Assembly (NCBI RefSeq): GCF_900156375.1
Contig: NZ_FTNK01000008.1
Span: 233,472 to 297,471 of the forward strand
Direction of reading: 5' to 3'
Length of the DNA: 64,000 nt
From: Paenibacillus macquariensis
GTDB taxonomy: Bacteria; Bacillota; Bacilli; Paenibacillales; Paenibacillaceae
In this document: one piece after another, positions 8,211-17,806 of the stretch
Layout of the letters: each line of letters begins with the position of its first letter
How positions within the stretch are numbered: position 1 is the stretch's first letter
Notes under the pieces: model-generated
What the model saw: only the letters and a program-made list of their open reading frames with translations
Databases searched by the model: none
What the model was told of the DNA's origin: nothing
Translations under genes and position numbers: made by a program

Positions 8211-9662
8211 TTACACTTCTGGTACGTACAATCCAAGTCCATCCGCTACGCGCTGTCCATACTCTGGATCCGCTTTATAGAAGTGAGCGATTTGACGAAG
8301 CTTAATCTCGTCTTTATCTACAGGTGTCATGGCACCAACAATGTTCTGAACGAGACGAGTACGTTCATCTTTACTCAACAGACGATACAAGTCCCCGGCT
8401 TGCGAGTAATGATCAGCTTCATCATAGGCAACGCTATCTGCTTGACCGGATACTTCAAAGGCTACAGGTTGATGTTTAGGTGATTCTGTAGCACCACCGT
8501 AGCTATTCGGTTCATAATACACAGAACTTCCGCCATTGTTATCGGGACGCATGAGCCCATCACGTTGATTATTGTTTACTTTCGCAGCATGCGGGCAGTT
8601 GATAGGCAATGCATTATGATTCGCTCCCACGCGATAACGATGAGCATCTCCGTATGCGAACAGGCGACCTTGAAGCATTTTATCTGGAGAAGCCTCTACA
8701 CCCGGTACGAATGAGCCTGGAGAGAATGTCGCTTGTTCAACTTCAGCGAAATAGTTGTCAGGGTTACGATCGAGAACCATCCGACCTACTTCGATAAGTG
8801 GATAGTCTTTCTGGGACCAGACTTTTGTAACATCGAATGGATCGAAACGATACGTATTCGCATCTGCTAGTGGCATAATTTGAACATGTAGCTTCCAGAC
8901 TGGGAAATCACCTTGGTCTATGGCATTGAATAAATCCTCTGTATGGTAATCAGGATTATCCGCAGCAAGCTTCGCAGCAAGCTCAGTGTCTAGGTTCTGG
9001 ATACCTTGTTCTGTCTTGAAGTGATATTTCACCCATACCGCTTGACCTTCAGCGTTAACCCACTTAAACGTATGACTTCCGAATCCGTGCATATGTCTTA
9101 GTGTTGCTGGGATACCACGATCGGACATAAGAATCGATACTTGGTGCAAAGACTCAGGAGACAAAGACCAGAAATCCCATACGGCATTTGGACTTTTCAG
9201 ATGTGTCTGTGGATGACGTTTCTGCGTATGAATGAAGTCAGGGAATTTAATAGCGTCACGGATGAAGAATACGGGTGTGTTGTTACCCACCAAGTCATAG
9301 TTACCTTCTTCTGTGTAGAATTTCAGAGCGAAACCCCGTGGGTCACGTACCGTATCAGAAGAACCAAGTTCACCGGCAACGGTGGAGAAACGAGCAAACA
9401 TCGGAGTACGTTTTCCTACTGAATTAAGAAATGCTGCTTTCGTATATTTAGATAAGTCATTCGTAACCTCGAAGTAACCGTGAGCTCCTGCACCTTTGGC
9501 ATGAACAACACGTTCTGGAACACGTTCTCTATTGAAATGCGCTAATTTCTCTAGGAGATGCACATCTTGAATTAATACGGGACCACGCGGACCTGCTGTC
9601 AATGAGTTCTGGTTATCTCCTACTGGAGCGCCCCAACTGGTTGTAAGATTATTGTTAGTCAT
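8211..9662 (-). CDS. katA: Haem catalase
   Basis: A 483-residue small-subunit, clade-3-type monofunctional catalase that splits hydrogen peroxide. The distal haem residues are His54 ([14 protein letters not shown]) and Asn127 ([11 protein letters not shown]). The proximal haem ligand is Tyr337 in [14 protein letters not shown]. The length is normal for the group. It starts at ATG 9662 behind a GAGGTGAT-type ribosome site. A PerR-like box upstream indicates induction by peroxide. Confidence 0.97.
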   Translation of the reverse strand: MTNNNLTTSWGAPVGDNQNSLTAGPRGPVLIQDVHLLEKLAHFNRERVPERVVHAKGAGAHGYFEVTNDLSKYTKAAFLNSVGKRTPMFARFSTVAGELGSSDTVRDPRGFALKFYTEEGNYDLVGNNTPVFFIRDAIKFPDFIHTQKRHPQTHLKSPNAVWDFWSLSPESLHQVSILMSDRGIPATLRHMHGFGSHTFKWVNAEGQAVWVKYHFKTEQGIQNLDTELAAKLAADNPDYHTEDLFNAIDQGDFPVWKLHVQIMPLADANTYRFDPFDVTKVWSQKDYPLIEVGRMVLDRNPDNYFAEVEQATFSPGSFVPGVEASPDKMLQGRLFAYGDAHRYRVGANHNALPINCPHAAKVNNNQRDGLMRPDNNGGSSVYYEPNSYGGATESPKHQPVAFEVSGQADSVAYDEADHYSQAGDLYRLLSKDERTRLVQNIVGAMTPVDKDEIKLRQIAHFYKADPEYGQRVADGLGLYVPEV

Positions 9663-9749
9663 AATAATAGAATCACCTCATAGGATAGTTTATAAAAGCT
9701 TGGATTGTTAACGCCGGTCACGTAGGCTTAAACAATCTTTCATATCTAT

Positions 9750-9777
9750 ATGATAACAACTTTCAGAATATAATCAA
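9750..9777 (-). promoter_or_regulatory. Candidate katA promoter
   Basis: On the minus strand, TTGATT (9777-9772) and TATCAT (9755-9750) are 16 bp apart, downstream of the PerR-like box. Confidence 0.5.
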
Positions 9778-9784
9778 TACTTTT

Positions 9785-9799
9785 TTATAATAATTCTAA
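9785..9799 (-). promoter_or_regulatory. PerR box upstream of katA
   Basis: TTATAATAATTCTAA matches the PerR operator consensus TTATAATnATTATAA at every position but one. It sits 7 bp upstream of the candidate katA -35 box. PerR represses catalase until peroxide oxidises it. Confidence 0.75.
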
Positions 9800-9835
9800 A
9801 TAAGGATTACGTTATGTAGATTTTTGGTGTCTATT

Positions 9836-9876
9836 AAAAAAAGAAAACCGTAAGACTCTTAAAGAGTCTTACGGTT
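9836..9876 (-). terminator. Terminator overlapping the end of the sugar symporter gene
   Basis: A 15-bp inverted repeat (9846-9860 with 9862-9876) is followed on the minus strand by TTCTTTTTTT. The upstream arm encodes the last codons and stop of the symporter gene. Confidence 0.8.
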
Positions 9877-11253
9877 GTTTGGTGCTGTCCATAATAATTC
9901 AATTTCCTCCAACGTCTTACCTTTCGTCTCTGGAATAACACGCCAAGTGAAGAGGAATGTAATCAAGGACATGGCTCCGAAGATCCAGAACGTAATCCCA
10001 GGCCCGATAGATCCAAGCATCGGTGGGAAGGATTGCGATACGATATAATCAGCTACCCATAATGCCATGGAAGCAATGGCGGTAGCTTTACCACGAATTC
10101 GGTTAGGGAAGATCTCGGACATAATAACCCATACGACGGGTCCTAGCGATATTGCGAACGAAGCAACATATAGCAATATGAAGATCAGAATCCAAGGTCC
10201 TGAGGTATTGCCTGTTTGGAATGCAGCCCCGATGACGATCAGACAGATCATCATCGATCCTGAACCTACTAATAGGAGTGCTTTACGTCCAACTTTATCG
10301 ATCAACCATATAGCTAGAATCGTGAATAAGAAATTGACCAACCCAACAAGAATCGTCTGGGTTAACGCAGTGTTGGTACCCGCACCTGTTGCTTTAAATA
10401 TTTCTGGTGCATAATACATGACCGCGTTGATTCCTGTAATCTGTTGTAGAACTGCGATTACAACACCAACGATGAGAGCCATGCGTAGTCCTGGTTTGAA
10501 TAGTTGGCGGATCGATCCGCTTTCCTGCTCGAATGACTTCTTAATATCGACGACTTCTTTCTTCGCTAATGCTTCACCGTGTATACGAAGCAGAATAGGT
10601 AATGCCTCGGCCGGTCTTCCTTGCTTAATCAACCATCTTGGGCTTTCAGGAACGAAGAATAGTAGAACTAGAAATAGTAATCCTGGAATGGCACCTACGC
10701 CGAACATCCAACGCCAAGCGGTGCTTATGCCCCAAGCAGCGTCTCCAGAATTCGTAATCCACAAGTTAACGAAATAAGTTAAGAATATACCGGTTACAGT
10801 GGCAAGCTGGTTCAATGCGACTAGACGACCGCGATATTTAGCGGGCGCAATTTCGGCATTATAAAGTGGACATAGGGTAGAGGTAATCCCAATACCAAGG
10901 CCACCTATGATACGAGCAATAACATAAAGAGTGAACGTATCTGCGAGCCCAGAACCGAGGGATCCGATAATGAAAAGAATAGCTGCGGTGATTAGGATTT
11001 TTTTACGACCAAATTTATCGCTCAATACCCCTGAGAATGCAGCTCCGACAATACAACCAATAATTAGACTGGATACGGCCCAACCTACTTGTAGCTGACT
11101 TAAATGGAAATGTTCCTCCATAAAACCAATGGCACCCGACACAACTGCTGTATCAAAACCAAATAATAATCCACCTAAAGCGGATACAATAGACACTAGA
11201 ATAACAAATTTCATGCTAACGTGTTTATGTTCTTTCTCAATTATCCCATCCAA
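9859..11253 (-). CDS. MFS sugar/H+ symporter (sugar porter family)
   Basis: A 464-residue twelve-helix transporter of the XylE/AraE/GLUT type. Signatures are GGLLFGFDTAVVSGAIG in TM1, SDKFGRKK after TM2, PESPRWLIKQGR before the central loop, QQITGINAVMYYAPEIF in TM7, DKVGRK after TM8 and PETKGKTLEEIE at the C-terminus. It should import a pentose or hexose driven by protons; which one is not visible. The start is TTG at 11253, with GAGAGGGG 9 nt upstream; the next in-frame ATG is codon 14. It lies downstream of a sugar-sensing kinase/regulator unit on the same strand, which may control it. Confidence 0.93.
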   Translation of the reverse strand: MDGIIEKEHKHVSMKFVILVSIVSALGGLLFGFDTAVVSGAIGFMEEHFHLSQLQVGWAVSSLIIGCIVGAAFSGVLSDKFGRKKILITAAILFIIGSLGSGLADTFTLYVIARIIGGLGIGITSTLCPLYNAEIAPAKYRGRLVALNQLATVTGIFLTYFVNLWITNSGDAAWGISTAWRWMFGVGAIPGLLFLVLLFFVPESPRWLIKQGRPAEALPILLRIHGEALAKKEVVDIKKSFEQESGSIRQLFKPGLRMALIVGVVIAVLQQITGINAVMYYAPEIFKATGAGTNTALTQTILVGLVNFLFTILAIWLIDKVGRKALLLVGSGSMMICLIVIGAAFQTGNTSGPWILIFILLYVASFAISLGPVVWVIMSEIFPNRIRGKATAIASMALWVADYIVSQSFPPMLGSIGPGITFWIFGAMSLITFLFTWRVIPETKGKTLEEIELLWTAPNNRKTL

Positions 11254-11316
11254 CGTATGTGACCCCTCTCTTAATACCTACAAATTACCCACAAATGATC
11301 CATTAAAAACGAACTC

Positions 11317-11322
11317 ATTGTA
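11317..11322 (-). promoter_or_regulatory. Candidate -10 box of the sugar symporter gene
   Basis: Minus-strand TACAAT about 65 bp before the TTG start. No good -35 hexamer is found 16-18 bp upstream; that position is occupied by a palindrome, which suggests an activator-dependent promoter. Confidence 0.45.
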
Positions 11323-11336
11323 TCACGCGTAACCTG

Positions 11337-11350
11337 TGTTTACGGAAACA
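11337..11350. promoter_or_regulatory. Palindrome at the -35 position of the symporter promoter
   Basis: TGTTTACGGAAACA is a TGTTT/AAACA inverted repeat with a 4-bp centre, 15-28 bp upstream of the -10 box. It is a candidate operator, perhaps for the neighbouring YesN-like regulator. It does not fit the CcpA cre consensus. Confidence 0.45.
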
Positions 11351-11450
11351 AATCCCTTCACTTATCTGTGTTTTTCCCGCATTTAATTCAGGCTATCCAT
11401 TTAGGAGCTTTTTATAATGAAGAACTAGCACAAATGGGTCTCAAGAACAC

Positions 11451-11482
11451 AAAAAAGTCCATGTTCAAGGACATGGACTTTT
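11451..11482 (-). terminator. Terminator of the sugar-sensing unit
   Basis: A 12-bp stem AAAAGTCCATGT/ACATGGACTTTT with a 6-nt loop. It overlaps the regulator stop codon and is followed on the minus strand by T residues. Confidence 0.8.
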
Positions 11483-12827
11483 ACGATTTGGTCTGACTAC
11501 GGAATTCACTTGCTGTGATTCCGGTAACCTTTTTAAATACACGGCTGAAATAATTGGGATCGTTGTAACCTACCTTGTAGCATACTTCCTTGAGGCTTAA
11601 ATGCTCTGAGCTCATGAGAATTTTGGCAGTATCGATCCGTATTTTGGTTACATAGTCAATAAATGTGCTGCCTGTTTGTTGCTTGAATATTTTGCTGAAA
11701 TAGTGGGCGTTGAGATGGACGAAATCCGCGACTTCTTCAAGAGATAAATCCTCTGTAAACCTTTCTTGTATGTATCCCTGAGCTCTGTCGAGGACGGTCA
11801 ACGTTTGTTTCTCACGTTCTTCCCGAATCTGGTGTAAGGCGGATATGACATAGGATCTATGCCCCGATTCAATATCGAAGGACAGGCCCTCTGATTCGTT
11901 GAGAGGATGGGCAACGCCATGCTTCAGTTCGTCGAAGTGGCACACGTTACCATGATGGTCGTCGTAAGTAGAAGCAAATACGGCTTCGAAATAAGATTTG
12001 CGAAACCCTTGCGCTCTACTTCCAAGGGTTCCAATGCCGATGGACACGTTACTTTGAAGCTGACGTTCGCTTAAGCTAGCAAGTTTCTCTCCGAACCGTT
12101 TGGTCTCGTCTTTCCATAGATCTTCCGAAATACGAGGATCTTTTCCTAAGAAAATGGCCATATGACGTTCGATTAAAGAACTTACGATACAACTCGCTTC
12201 ACTAGTTTTGGCGAACCCCCGGATGATATCGTATATTTTCTGCTGCGTGAGAGAGTCAGTATGCTCTGGGAAGGCGACGACAATGGCACACCCTTGCTCG
12301 AGAGAGAAATCGAGCCACTCCGATAACTGTTCGGCGTTTGCGTCCAAGGTCTGATCGACCATGAACATGAAGGAGAGTTCATTCTCCACCAACGGTAATA
12401 ACTGCGATAATTTATGCTTGAGTGCTAGCTCATCATTGCGTCTTTTTTTCTCTTGTTTCAGTTCTAAGATGAGATCTTCGAGCACGCTAACGATTTGTTC
12501 ACGTTTTGCAGGCTTCAGAAGGTATTCCTTTACACCAAGCGATAGCGCCTCTTTGGCATAAGCAAAATAATCGTAGGCTGTAACTAAGACGAACTTGGTA
12601 TCAGGCAGCTGCTCTTTAATCTCCCTGATGGCAGTCAAGCCTTGGATACCCGGCATATTGATATCCATCATCACGATATGCGGTCGATGTTCTTCCGCTC
12701 GTTCAATGGCCGTTCGACCATTATCGGCATGAATCACCTGAAACGTATCTGGCATCATACGCTGAATAATCCATTCGAGTCCTTCACGTTCTAATGCTTC
12801 ATCATCTGCGATCAATATCCGATACAT
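11481..12827 (-). CDS. YesN-type response regulator (receiver plus AraC domain)
   Basis: A 448-residue DNA-binding regulator. The receiver (about 1-120) has Asp8/Asp9, phospho-acceptor Asp55 in MMDINMPG and Lys in YLLKPAKR. A divergent middle region follows, then an AraC-type double helix-turn-helix (about 345-445) with SLEEVADFVHLNAHYFSKIFKQ and the family signature GYNDPNYFSRVFKKVTG. It overlaps the kinase gene by 26 bp. It is presumably phosphorylated by the kinase when the upstream sugar-binding protein is loaded, and then activates sugar uptake genes; the adjacent symporter is the obvious candidate. Confidence 0.93.
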   Translation of the reverse strand: MYRILIADDEALEREGLEWIIQRMMPDTFQVIHADNGRTAIERAEEHRPHIVMMDINMPGIQGLTAIREIKEQLPDTKFVLVTAYDYFAYAKEALSLGVKEYLLKPAKREQIVSVLEDLILELKQEKKRRNDELALKHKLSQLLPLVENELSFMFMVDQTLDANAEQLSEWLDFSLEQGCAIVVAFPEHTDSLTQQKIYDIIRGFAKTSEASCIVSSLIERHMAIFLGKDPRISEDLWKDETKRFGEKLASLSERQLQSNVSIGIGTLGSRAQGFRKSYFEAVFASTYDDHHGNVCHFDELKHGVAHPLNESEGLSFDIESGHRSYVISALHQIREEREKQTLTVLDRAQGYIQERFTEDLSLEEVADFVHLNAHYFSKIFKQQTGSTFIDYVTKIRIDTAKILMSSEHLSLKEVCYKVGYNDPNYFSRVFKKVTGITASEFRSQTKS

Positions 12828-14253
12828 GATGGAGTTCTTCCTCCTTTCTAGGGGGAATTAGGATGGTAATGATTGTTCCTTGCCTTGGTGCGCTATGAAT
12901 ATTCACAAGACTCTCTTGTCCATAGAATAACTGTAGGCGCTTGAATACGTTTCTGGTACCAAGACCTGTAGAATGTTCCTTCTGTAGTCCAGTTTCCATC
13001 TGAAGTAAAGACTGCCTTGTAATTTCACTCATTCCGATGCCATTGTCTGATAACGTAACAAGCACACCCTCTGGAACTTTACCTATCTCCAGACGGATCA
13101 GAGCTCCTTGCTCCATTCCTTGAATGCCATGCATGAAAGAATTCTCAACGATAGGTTGAAGGGTTAATGCAGGGATCGCTACGTGTAATGTCGATTCATC
13201 AATGTCTAACTCGAATGAAATACGATCTCTAAAGCGAGCTTGCTGAATCGTGAAATATTCTTGTACCATGGCTACCTCATCTTGTAGTGTCACGGGCTGG
13301 TCTAAATTCCGCAGATTATAGCGTAGAAGATTCGACATGGATACGATGAGATCGCTTGTCTTCTCGGCACCTTCGAGTAATGCCAATCTAGACAGAACAT
13401 TTAATGTGTTAAAAAGAAAGTGTGGATTCATCTGATTCTGTAATGCTTGTAACTCCAATTCTTTCAGTAATTTCTCTTGTTCTATATTTGCTTTATCCTT
13501 CTCGATAAACACCAATAGATCACTCGTCATTTGCTCAAAGGCACCTGACAATATACCAAGCTCATCATGAGATCGTGTGGTAAGAGGTTGTACATGCAGA
13601 TCACCTTTCGAGATCCTTCTCGCCATGCCGACAAGCTGACTGACCGGAATGGTGATGCTTCGTGAGATCCAATAGGCGAGGACAATACTTAACAGTGTAT
13701 TGATAACAAAGATAGCCGAACTTAAAGTATTCATTCGTGTATTCTCTTGTTGGATTTCTCGATAAATGGGTTGATAGAAGCTAATCTCTGCATCAACAAG
13801 TGCTTGCGCTTCCGCACGAATAAATCCTGTTGTTTGCTCTGCATCCTCGTAGTGTGCAAATGCAATGCGAGGTGTTTGTGCTTCGCTTGCTGCAATGGAA
13901 GCTTGTATCTGTTCCATAAGTGTCTCCAGCATATGGACATAACTTGTCATATCTGAAGGTGCAAGTGAGGGACTCGTCATACTCGAAAGAATAGCACGAA
14001 GTTGCGCTAAGTTGTTCTGCTCTTGTTCAAGTTCATTAACGTTACTATCTTCAGTATGGATCATTTCACGATAAAGCAACCTAAGGTTAAGCTCTGCACT
14101 CTGGGAGGATTGCTTATACATGAGTATTCGTTCCATCATAATATCGTAGCTTTGTTGAACTGTTTTTCCACTTTCAAATAGAAAGAAGGTGACTGAATTG
14201 ACGAGAAGGACTAATAATGGAATAAAGAGGAGCAACTTTTTACGAATTGTCAT
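12802..14253 (-). CDS. YesM/LytS-type sensor histidine kinase
   Basis: A 483-residue membrane kinase: TM1 about 7-26, an extracytoplasmic helical region, TM2 about 179-199, HAMP about 200-252, a His_kinase domain with phospho-acceptor His278 in NQMNPHFLFNTLN, and an ATP-binding domain with DNGIGM and GLGTRN boxes. The ATG at 14253 is preferred over TTG 14259: it overlaps the upstream stop as ATGA and has GGAG 10 nt upstream. The outer domain has no recognised ligand fold, which fits sensing through the sugar-binding protein encoded just before it. Confidence 0.92.
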   Translation of the reverse strand: MTIRKKLLLFIPLLVLLVNSVTFFLFESGKTVQQSYDIMMERILMYKQSSQSAELNLRLLYREMIHTEDSNVNELEQEQNNLAQLRAILSSMTSPSLAPSDMTSYVHMLETLMEQIQASIAASEAQTPRIAFAHYEDAEQTTGFIRAEAQALVDAEISFYQPIYREIQQENTRMNTLSSAIFVINTLLSIVLAYWISRSITIPVSQLVGMARRISKGDLHVQPLTTRSHDELGILSGAFEQMTSDLLVFIEKDKANIEQEKLLKELELQALQNQMNPHFLFNTLNVLSRLALLEGAEKTSDLIVSMSNLLRYNLRNLDQPVTLQDEVAMVQEYFTIQQARFRDRISFELDIDESTLHVAIPALTLQPIVENSFMHGIQGMEQGALIRLEIGKVPEGVLVTLSDNGIGMSEITRQSLLQMETGLQKEHSTGLGTRNVFKRLQLFYGQESLVNIHSAPRQGTIITILIPPRKEEELHHVSDIDRR

Positions 14254-15248
14254 GGGCAACGGACTCCATCTTTAACATCGGATGTACTTCGATCAAGTAC
14301 AGTAATTGCTGTGAAATGCTGATTTTGTAGAATATTGCCCTGGAAATATTCATGGACGAGCGATATGGCGTCATAACCCATTCGGATCGGTTGTTGCACA
14401 AGGGTCGATTCGATCTGACATTGTGCAATCGCTGCCTTCGTCTCGTCCAAATCATCAAATGCAAATATATGATTATCTTGCAATGGGACACGTTGAACGG
14501 CTTCTAAGATGCCCAGTCCATCGAGTGAGCTCAGACCAACCATATAGCGAACTTCGGGATGATTGCTTAGGATGTCCTCTGCTTGCTCAGCAGCTTGGAG
14601 CCGAGATATATTAGATGATCTGACTTCGACAATCGTAAGGTCTTTATATTGGTCGATGACGTAACGAAAGCCTTGTAAACGTTGTTGTTGATTAAAGGAC
14701 AACTCATTGCCCATCAACACACCAATATGACTTGCTTGTGTTCCCGTTGCTTGAACGACAAGATTTCCCATTCTTTTACCTGCTTCGAAGTTATCTGTAC
14801 CTACATAAGATAATCTTCGGCTTCCGGGTTCATCGGTATCTAGCGTGATAACAGGGATACCTTGGTCCATGGCTTTATCAATTAACGAACGATAGATGGG
14901 GTCATTGATTCCTTGAATCAAGACAGCGTCCGCTTTGGAAGCGATGGCTTTCTCTAATAGAATCATTTGTTCATTAGGATTGATGCGAAATGGTCCAATG
15001 TATTCGAGAGTAATACCATATTTCTGAGATGCCTCACGGGCTCCTTGTTCTATAGAACGCCAATAGGGGTTGTCTAACTCCTGGGAGATTAACACGATAT
15101 GACGAGTAAGAGAATCATTCTTAAAGATGGACTTTAGTGGTTGAATTAATTCTCGAATACGTAGTGTAGAGAACAAAAAACTTAGCATTAACGTAGCAAA
15201 TAGAACAAATAGAACCACAATACTCATATTCCATTTTCTGTTAGACAT
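14250..15248 (-). CDS. Membrane-anchored periplasmic-type sugar-binding protein (XylFII-like sensor subunit)
   Basis: A 332-residue protein with one N-terminal membrane helix (MSIVVLFVLFATLMLSFLF) and no lipobox Cys, followed by a type I sugar-binding fold of the RbsB class (HIVLISQELDNPYWRSIEQGA, DAVLIQGINDPIYRSLIDKA, GIPVITLDTDEPGSRRLSYVGTDN broken here for length). No ABC transporter gene is next to it; instead it overlaps a kinase gene by 4 bp. This matches the arrangement of XylFII-LytS-YesN in clostridia, where the binding protein presents xylose to the kinase. Start ATG 15248 follows AAGGAG. The sugar is not known. Confidence 0.85.
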   Translation of the reverse strand: MSNRKWNMSIVVLFVLFATLMLSFLFSTLRIRELIQPLKSIFKNDSLTRHIVLISQELDNPYWRSIEQGAREASQKYGITLEYIGPFRINPNEQMILLEKAIASKADAVLIQGINDPIYRSLIDKAMDQGIPVITLDTDEPGSRRLSYVGTDNFEAGKRMGNLVVQATGTQASHIGVLMGNELSFNQQQRLQGFRYVIDQYKDLTIVEVRSSNISRLQAAEQAEDILSNHPEVRYMVGLSSLDGLGILEAVQRVPLQDNHIFAFDDLDETKAAIAQCQIESTLVQQPIRMGYDAISLVHEYFQGNILQNQHFTAITVLDRSTSDVKDGVRCP

Positions 15249-15386
15249 GATGTAACTCCTTAGAAATACGTTTAGTATGCACATTATACAAGAAACATGT
15301 AGTAAACCCAAAAGATACCTATGAAAGAGGAAGGGTCGAGCGAAATAATGGAGGTGAATGTATCGCGGTGAAGTAGAAAAGAAAGG

Positions 15387-15413
15387 TTTATCCCTTGGTT
15401 TTCTTGGGATAAA
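15387..15413. repeat. Inverted repeat in the divergent control region
   Basis: TTTATCCC and GGGATAAA are separated by 11 bp in the space between the sugar-sensing unit (minus) and the nucleotidase gene (plus). It could be an operator; no T-run follows, so a terminator is unlikely. Confidence 0.35.
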
Positions 15414-15523
15414 GCGAAGTGAGAGTTCCTAAAAAACTGTGTATTTTTTCCTTTGTCTACTTTATTATAGAAGGGTAACAGTCAGAGTTACATAGTATAA
15501 CAATGAGGGGAATGGAATAGTTG

Positions 15524-17749
15524 ATGAAAAAGATTGTGAGAAATAAGATTCATAAAATCATGGCATCATCATTGGCATTAAGTGTGTTGCTTGTACCCAT
15601 CGGAGGTACTTTTGTTTCGGCAGCGGAATCAGACAGCTCATCTCTTCAGTTAAGAATTATGGAGACGACAGATATTCACACGAACGTGATGTCTTATGAT
15701 TATTATAAAAGTGCTGTTGCACCTACAGTAGGACTTGCACGAACAGCCACAATCGTTAAAGAAGCACGGAAAGAGAACCCTAATACACTATTAGTAGATA
15801 ATGGGGACTTAATTCAAGGAACGCCGCTTGGAACATACAAAGCACTTATAGCTCCAATTAAGAAAGGTGAAGTTCACACCGTATATAAAGCTATGAATCT
15901 GATGGGATATGATGTAGCAACATTTGGTAATCATGAGTTTAACTATGGTCTGGATTACTTAGATAATGCGATCAAGGGTGCTAATTTCCCTTACATTAAT
16001 GCAAACGTGTATGTAGATGATAAAGATAAGAATCCAGCTAATGATGTAAATCGGTTCAAGCCGTATCAGATTCTTACCAAAACATTCATAGATGAAGCAG
16101 GCAAAGAACAGACACTCAAACTTGGCGTGTTGGGTCTAGTAACTCCGCAAATCACGGAATGGGATAAAGCGAGTCTTGAAGGCAAAGTGATTACCAAAGA
16201 CATCGTAGCTACAGCTGTGAAATTCGTACCTGAGATGAAGGCTAAAGGTGCAGACCTTATTATCGTAATGTCTCACTCAGGATTTAATGGTAATGCAGAG
16301 GCGAATGTAAATGCAGAAGATGCTATTCTACCTTTAAGTAAAGTTCCTGGCATTGATGCTATTACGTTCTCACATACGCACAAAGTATTCCCTGCTGTAA
16401 CTGAGAAGGCGTTGGACAACCTTTTCAAAGATAGCACTGGTAAATTGTATCCAGGCGTAGATAATGCCAAAGGAACAATTAATGGCGTAGCAGCCGTTCA
16501 AGCAGGTTACGGTGGTGCAAACTTAGGGTTGATCGATCTATCACTAGAGAAACACGATGGCAAATGGGCTGTGAAATCTACGCAATCGTCAACAAGAGCT
16601 ATCTATGATGCTGTAGCTAAGACATCGATGGTAGAACCGGATCAAGCCATTGTAGATGCGGTAACGGCTGATCACGAAGCTACGATTAAATACGCGAACA
16701 GTGCTATTGGAACGACAACTTCACCTATTCATAGTTATTTTGCACTCGTACAAGATGATCCTTCCGTTCAGATTGTAACGAACGCGCAGAAAGCTTATGT
16801 AAGTGACTATATTAAGAAAAACCTTCCTAAATATGCGTCAACACCAATCCTATCCGTCGGAGCTCCTTTTAAAGCGGGACGTAACGGCGTAGAAGAATAT
16901 ACGGATATTGCAAAAGGTCCATTAGCGATTAAGAGTGCCGGCGATCTTTATCTGTATGACAACACGCTTAAAGCTATTCTTGTAAAAGGTTCTGTTGTTA
17001 AAGAGTGGTTGGAAATGTCAGCAGGCAAATTCAATCAGATCGATCCTACAATTAAAGAAGAGCAATCTTTATTGAATTCTTCATTCGCTGTATATAACTT
17101 TGACGTTATTGATGGCGTAACGTATCAAGTAGATGTAACACAACCAGCGAAATATAAAGCAGATGGCACTGTGAATGCAGCTACATCGAGTCGAATCCTT
17201 AACCTTCAATATGAAGGTAAAGCCGTGAATCCGGATCAAGAATTCGTTATTGTTACAAATAACTACCGTGCAAGCGGCGGTGGTAACTTCCCAGGTGTCA
17301 AAGGAAGTACTTATATCATTGATAGTCCAGATGAGAACCGTCAGATCCTGATGGATTATATCTCTGCGAATAAAGAGATTAATCCTTCTATTGATAACAA
17401 CTGGTCGATCGCACCGATTAACGGTGATGTGAAGGTTACGTTTACTTCTTCTCCAAAAGCGGAAGCATTTGCTAAGTTGACAAGTAACATCAAATATTTG
17501 AATAAAACAGATGACAAAGGATTTGGAATCTTCTCCCTTGATTTGAGCAAGACGAGTACTACACCAATTGAATCAACAGTACCAGCAACTCCAACAACTC
17601 CAGCAACGTCTGAAGTACCAGCAACGCCAACAACTCCTGCAACGTCAGGAGTACCTGCGACACCGCTAGTACCAGCAACGCCAGTAGATTCTTCTACGCA
17701 AACAGATAAATTAGTAGATCTATTGAAGCAGTTGTTTAAGGGCCTTTAG
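15524..17749 (+). CDS. Exported 2',3'-cyclic-nucleotide phosphodiesterase/3'-nucleotidase
   Basis: A 741-residue secreted metallophosphoesterase of the CpdB/YfkN/UshA superfamily. A signal peptide ends near FVSAAES. The calcineurin-like domain has IMETTDIHTNV (DxH), VDNGDLIQGTPLG, TFGNHEFNYGLDYL, VMSHSG and FSHTHKVFP metal motifs. The 5'-nucleotidase C-domain carries RASGGGNFPGVKG. It ends in a Thr/Pro-rich linker with repeated VPATPTTPATS units and a short amphipathic helix (DKLVDLLKQLFKGL), with no LPXTG or SLH anchor. It would release nucleosides and phosphate outside the cell, and the next operon imports nucleosides. ATG 15524 or TTG 15521 are both possible starts. Confidence 0.9.
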   Translation: MKKIVRNKIHKIMASSLALSVLLVPIGGTFVSAAESDSSSLQLRIMETTDIHTNVMSYDYYKSAVAPTVGLARTATIVKEARKENPNTLLVDNGDLIQGTPLGTYKALIAPIKKGEVHTVYKAMNLMGYDVATFGNHEFNYGLDYLDNAIKGANFPYINANVYVDDKDKNPANDVNRFKPYQILTKTFIDEAGKEQTLKLGVLGLVTPQITEWDKASLEGKVITKDIVATAVKFVPEMKAKGADLIIVMSHSGFNGNAEANVNAEDAILPLSKVPGIDAITFSHTHKVFPAVTEKALDNLFKDSTGKLYPGVDNAKGTINGVAAVQAGYGGANLGLIDLSLEKHDGKWAVKSTQSSTRAIYDAVAKTSMVEPDQAIVDAVTADHEATIKYANSAIGTTTSPIHSYFALVQDDPSVQIVTNAQKAYVSDYIKKNLPKYASTPILSVGAPFKAGRNGVEEYTDIAKGPLAIKSAGDLYLYDNTLKAILVKGSVVKEWLEMSAGKFNQIDPTIKEEQSLLNSSFAVYNFDVIDGVTYQVDVTQPAKYKADGTVNAATSSRILNLQYEGKAVNPDQEFVIVTNNYRASGGGNFPGVKGSTYIIDSPDENRQILMDYISANKEINPSIDNNWSIAPINGDVKVTFTSSPKAEAFAKLTSNIKYLNKTDDKGFGIFSLDLSKTSTTPIESTVPATPTTPATSEVPATPTTPATSGVPATPLVPATPVDSSTQTDKLVDLLKQLFKGL

Positions 17750-17806
17750 GACTTGGAATGAATAAATAGTGTATAACGGATAAAATCCATTTCAATGGAT
17801 AACAGA

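Noticed and set aside
11337..11350. CcpA cre site before the sugar symporter gene
   Set aside because: The palindrome TGTTTACGGAAACA does not match the cre consensus in either direction.
15475..15502. Three PhoP-like hexamers (GTAACA, GTTACA, ATAACA) before the nucleotidase gene
   Set aside because: Spacing is uneven (12 and 10 bp), and they lie 20-50 bp from the start codon with no -10 box between, so they cannot serve as an ordinary activator site.
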